64,000 bases of DNA from Flavivirga sp. 57AJ16 (lineage in GTDB: Bacteria > Bacteroidota > Bacteroidia > Flavobacteriales > Flavobacteriaceae): contig NZ_JAQZAT010000005.1 of assembly GCF_028736925.1 (NCBI RefSeq), positions 124,001 to 188,000 on the forward strand, written 5' to 3'. Within the stretch, counting starts at the first letter, position 1. Every line of letters starts with the position of its first letter. Positions 62,087 to 64,000 of the stretch are shown here, one piece after another. Made by a program: the position numbers and the translations under genes. The notes below the pieces were generated by a model. The model was not told where the DNA came from and ran no database searches. It was given only the letters and a program-made list of their open reading frames with translations.

Positions 62087-62329
62087 TTAATTGATTGCAA
62101 CTGTAATAGCTAACAATTCTTTTCCTTCTTGTTTCAATTTTATTATTTCTTCTGATTGATCTGAGAGTATTTCTTCAAATATTTCTAACCAATAAACACT
62201 TTCATCTGCTTCTTCCTCTACTATTTTTAATTTGTTTATAAAATCTGCTGTAGATTTAGGTATTTTAAAACAAAAATGCCAGCAATCTAATGCAAACTTT
62301 TTTGTTCTATTCAATAATTCATTTTTCAT
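62087..62329 (-). CDS. four-helix-bundle (S23) protein with internal deletion
   Basis: 80 residues. The N-terminal KKFALDCWHFCFKIPKS and C-terminal TADFINKLKIVEEEADESVY match the two ends of the S23/four-helix-bundle family, usually about 115-120 residues. The central segment with the ...SSVGANYRAA... helix is absent, an in-frame loss of roughly 30-35 residues. Inserted between hisH and hisA in the his operon. Probably no longer folds as the family bundle. Confidence 0.65.
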   Translation of the reverse strand: MKNELLNRTKKFALDCWHFCFKIPKSTADFINKLKIVEEEADESVYWLEIFEEILSDQSEEIIKLKQEGKELLAITVAIN

Positions 62330-62346
62330 ACTACAACTTTTAATAT

Positions 62347-62940
62347 TTAATTTTTCACTTCTAACTTTAAAAAGTTCTCTAATATCTTAGCGCCTGCTAA
62401 ACTACTCTTTTCTGGGTGAAATTGCACACCATAAAAATTATTGTGTTGTAATGCCGAGGCATAATTAATACCATAATCTGTTTTTGCTATGGTTTCATCA
62501 CAGTGTTCGGCATAGTAGCTATGTACCAAATACATATATTCACTTTCTTTAATTCCAGAAAATAAATCGGATTTTAAGTCTTTTATAACATTCCATCCCA
62601 TTTGTGGTACTTTTACATCGTTGGCAAAACGCTTTACCTTTGTTTTAAATATACCAAGCCCTTTGGTGTTTCCCTCTTCGGTGGATTCGCATAGTAATTG
62701 CATCCCCAAACAGATCCCTAATACGGGTTGTTTTAAAGTGGGGATGAGCTTATCCAATCCGCTACTTTTTAGCATGGTCATGGCCGTACTTGCTTCTCCC
62801 ACCCCTGGGAAAATAATTTTGTCTGCCGCTATAATTTCTTCTGGATTATTTGATAGAACAGCATCAATTCCTAGTCGTTTAAAAGCAAATTGAATACTTT
62901 TAATGTTCCCAGCGCCGTAATTTATAATTACTAACTTCAT
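62347..62940 (-). CDS. hisH: imidazole glycerol phosphate synthase glutaminase subunit
   Basis: 197 residues, class I glutamine amidotransferase: IINYGAGNIKS, catalytic Cys in LGICLGMQLL, and FHPEKS with the His and Glu of the triad. It delivers ammonia to HisF. Upstream lies the duplicated hisB tail. Confidence 0.95.
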   Translation of the reverse strand: MKLVIINYGAGNIKSIQFAFKRLGIDAVLSNNPEEIIAADKIIFPGVGEASTAMTMLKSSGLDKLIPTLKQPVLGICLGMQLLCESTEEGNTKGLGIFKTKVKRFANDVKVPQMGWNVIKDLKSDLFSGIKESEYMYLVHSYYAEHCDETIAKTDYGINYASALQHNNFYGVQFHPEKSSLAGAKILENFLKLEVKN

Positions 62941-62942
62941 TT

Positions 62943-63148
62943 GATTTTTGAATTATGATTTACGAATTACGATTTGTGAATTTGTAAATCGTAACCCTGA
63001 ATTCCTAAATTTCATAATATTCCTTTTGTACTTGGCAAGATCATTTTCTCAACATCTCGCTTTACAGCCATCTTTATAGCTTTTGCAAATGCTTTAAAAA
63101 TAGCCTCGATTTTATGATGTTCGTTTTGTCCTTCTGCTTTAATGTTTA
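62943..63148 (-). pseudogene. duplicated 3' end of hisB
   Basis: A ~206 bp tandem copy of 63149-63354. It includes the last ~47 codons of hisB (from about [18 protein letters not shown] to the stop, with a few substitutions such as KGIL for KGML) and the downstream AT-rich spacer. It has no start and lies between intact hisB and hisH. Both copies carry a TTACGATTT/AAATCGTAA-type hairpin. Confidence 0.75.
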
Positions 63149-63217
63149 GATTTTTGAATTATGATTTACGAATTACGATCTGTGAATTTGTAAATCGTAA
63201 CCCTGAATTCCTAAATT

Positions 63218-64000
63218 TCATAACATTCCTTTTGTGCTTGGCAAGATCATTTTCTCAACATCTCGCTTTATAGCCATCTTTATAGCTTTTGCAAATGCTT
63301 TAAAAATAGCCTCGATTTTATGATGCTCGTTTTGTCCTTCTGCTTTAATGTTTAAATTACATTTAGCACCGTCTGTAAACGATTTAAAGAAATGATAAAA
63401 CATTTCGGTTGGCATTTTTCCAATCATCTCCCGTTTAAAGTCAGCTTCCCAAACAAGCCAATTTCTTCCGCCAAAATCAATAGCAGCTTGTGCATAGCAA
63501 TCGTCCATAGGCAAGCAAAACCCATAGCGTTCTATTCCTAATTTATTGCCCAAAGCCGTATTAAACAATTCTCCTAGGGCAATAGCTGTATCCTCAATAG
63601 TATGGTGTTCATCGACTTCTAAATCGCCTTCTACTTTTATATTTAAATCCAATTGTCCGTGGCGGGCAATTTGATCTAACATATGGTCAAAAAAAGCAAG
63701 ACCAGTATCGATATTGCTTTTTCCTGTGCCATCTAGGTTCACTTTTATGGCAATCTTTGTCTCATTAGTGTTTCTAATAATTTCCCCTGTACGGGCATTT
63801 GTTTTTAAAAAGGTATAGATCGCTTCCCAATCATTGCTCTCTAAGGCAATATATGCATCCAAGAGTTCTCTTTTTACAGTGATTTCATCGGTTCCCAAAT
63901 GGGTCTCATCGTTTATAAAAATACCTTTGGCCCCTAAGTTTTTTGCTAACTCAATGTCTGTAAGCCTATCCCCTATTACAAATGAATTTTCTAAGTCGTA
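63218..64000 (-). CDS. hisB: bifunctional HisB, partial (histidinol-phosphatase / IGP dehydratase)
   Basis: The frame runs in from the right window edge; about 260 C-terminal residues are visible. The first ~35 are the end of the HAD phosphatase domain ([20 protein letters not shown]). The rest is the IGP dehydratase domain with metal-binding repeats [28 protein letters not shown] and [16 protein letters not shown]. It catalyses steps 6 and 8 of histidine synthesis. The TTG at 63898 is internal, not the start. Confidence 0.93.
   Translation of the reverse strand, partial: YDLENSFVIGDRLTDIELAKNLGAKGIFINDETHLGTDEITVKRELLDAYIALESNDWEAIYTFLKTNARTGEIIRNTNETKIAIKVNLDGTGKSNIDTGLAFFDHMLDQIARHGQLDLNIKVEGDLEVDEHHTIEDTAIALGELFNTALGNKLGIERYGFCLPMDDCYAQAAIDFGGRNWLVWEADFKREMIGKMPTEMFYHFFKSFTDGAKCNLNIKAEGQNEHHKIEAIFKAFAKAIKMAIKRDVEKMILPSTKGML

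Overview
The window is low-GC Bacteroidota DNA, most likely from a marine member of the Flavobacteriaceae. Evidence: secreted proteins with type IX secretion (T9SS) C-terminal sorting tails, TAnnTTTG-type promoter boxes, few Shine-Dalgarno sequences, a leuCDAB operon and a Bacteroidota-style his operon with bifunctional hisB.

Layout. 1-17 kb is chromosomal: a cold-shock-domain protein, two EamA transporters, an ECF sigma/anti-sigma/DUF4097/outer-membrane operon, a GT9 glycosyltransferase, an M23-LysM peptidase, a stomatin-like protein, a small secreted-protein cluster and a PD-(D/E)XK nuclease-like gene. 17.1-41.3 kb is a nested accessory block. It holds a parDE module between direct repeats, a leucine-rich-repeat/lipase T9SS protein, a ~15.3 kb prophage-like element, and a sugar kinase/alpha-amylase/LytTR group. 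41.5-64 kb is chromosomal again: OmpA lipoprotein, MscS channel, a repeat-containing adhesin, leuCDAB, a TetR/SDR pair with a shared operator, TruA-like and DUF2461 genes, and hisB-H-A-F-IE running out of the window.

The main discovery candidate is the element at about 21,711-37,048. It is bounded by two dif-like (XerC/XerD-type) sites and has no integrase of its own. It encodes a filamentous-phage-type (CRI/pII-like) replication initiator, an SSB, a putative coat protein followed by a terminator, several one-pass membrane peptides, two very basic peptides, a lytic transglycosylase with an EF-hand loop, a 3TM holin, an alpha/beta-hydrolase, and a divergent operon with two DNA methyltransferases. 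It has no recognisable tail, terminase, portal, Zot or packaging ATPase gene. An ~880 bp gene-free region folds into very long nested palindromes, as expected for an ssDNA replication origin or packaging signal. I interpret it as a Xer-integrated tailless phage with ssDNA-type replication, loosely comparable with FLiP or Cellulophaga phi48:2-like phages but larger. No homology search was possible, so capsid and family assignments are inference.

Small repeats are frequent. One MITE family has three copies, each flanked by a 9-10 bp target duplication. A second family has ATACCAAAT ends, a 163 bp element has 20-bp inverted repeats, and the 3' end of hisB is tandemly duplicated. No rRNA, tRNA or CRISPR array was seen.
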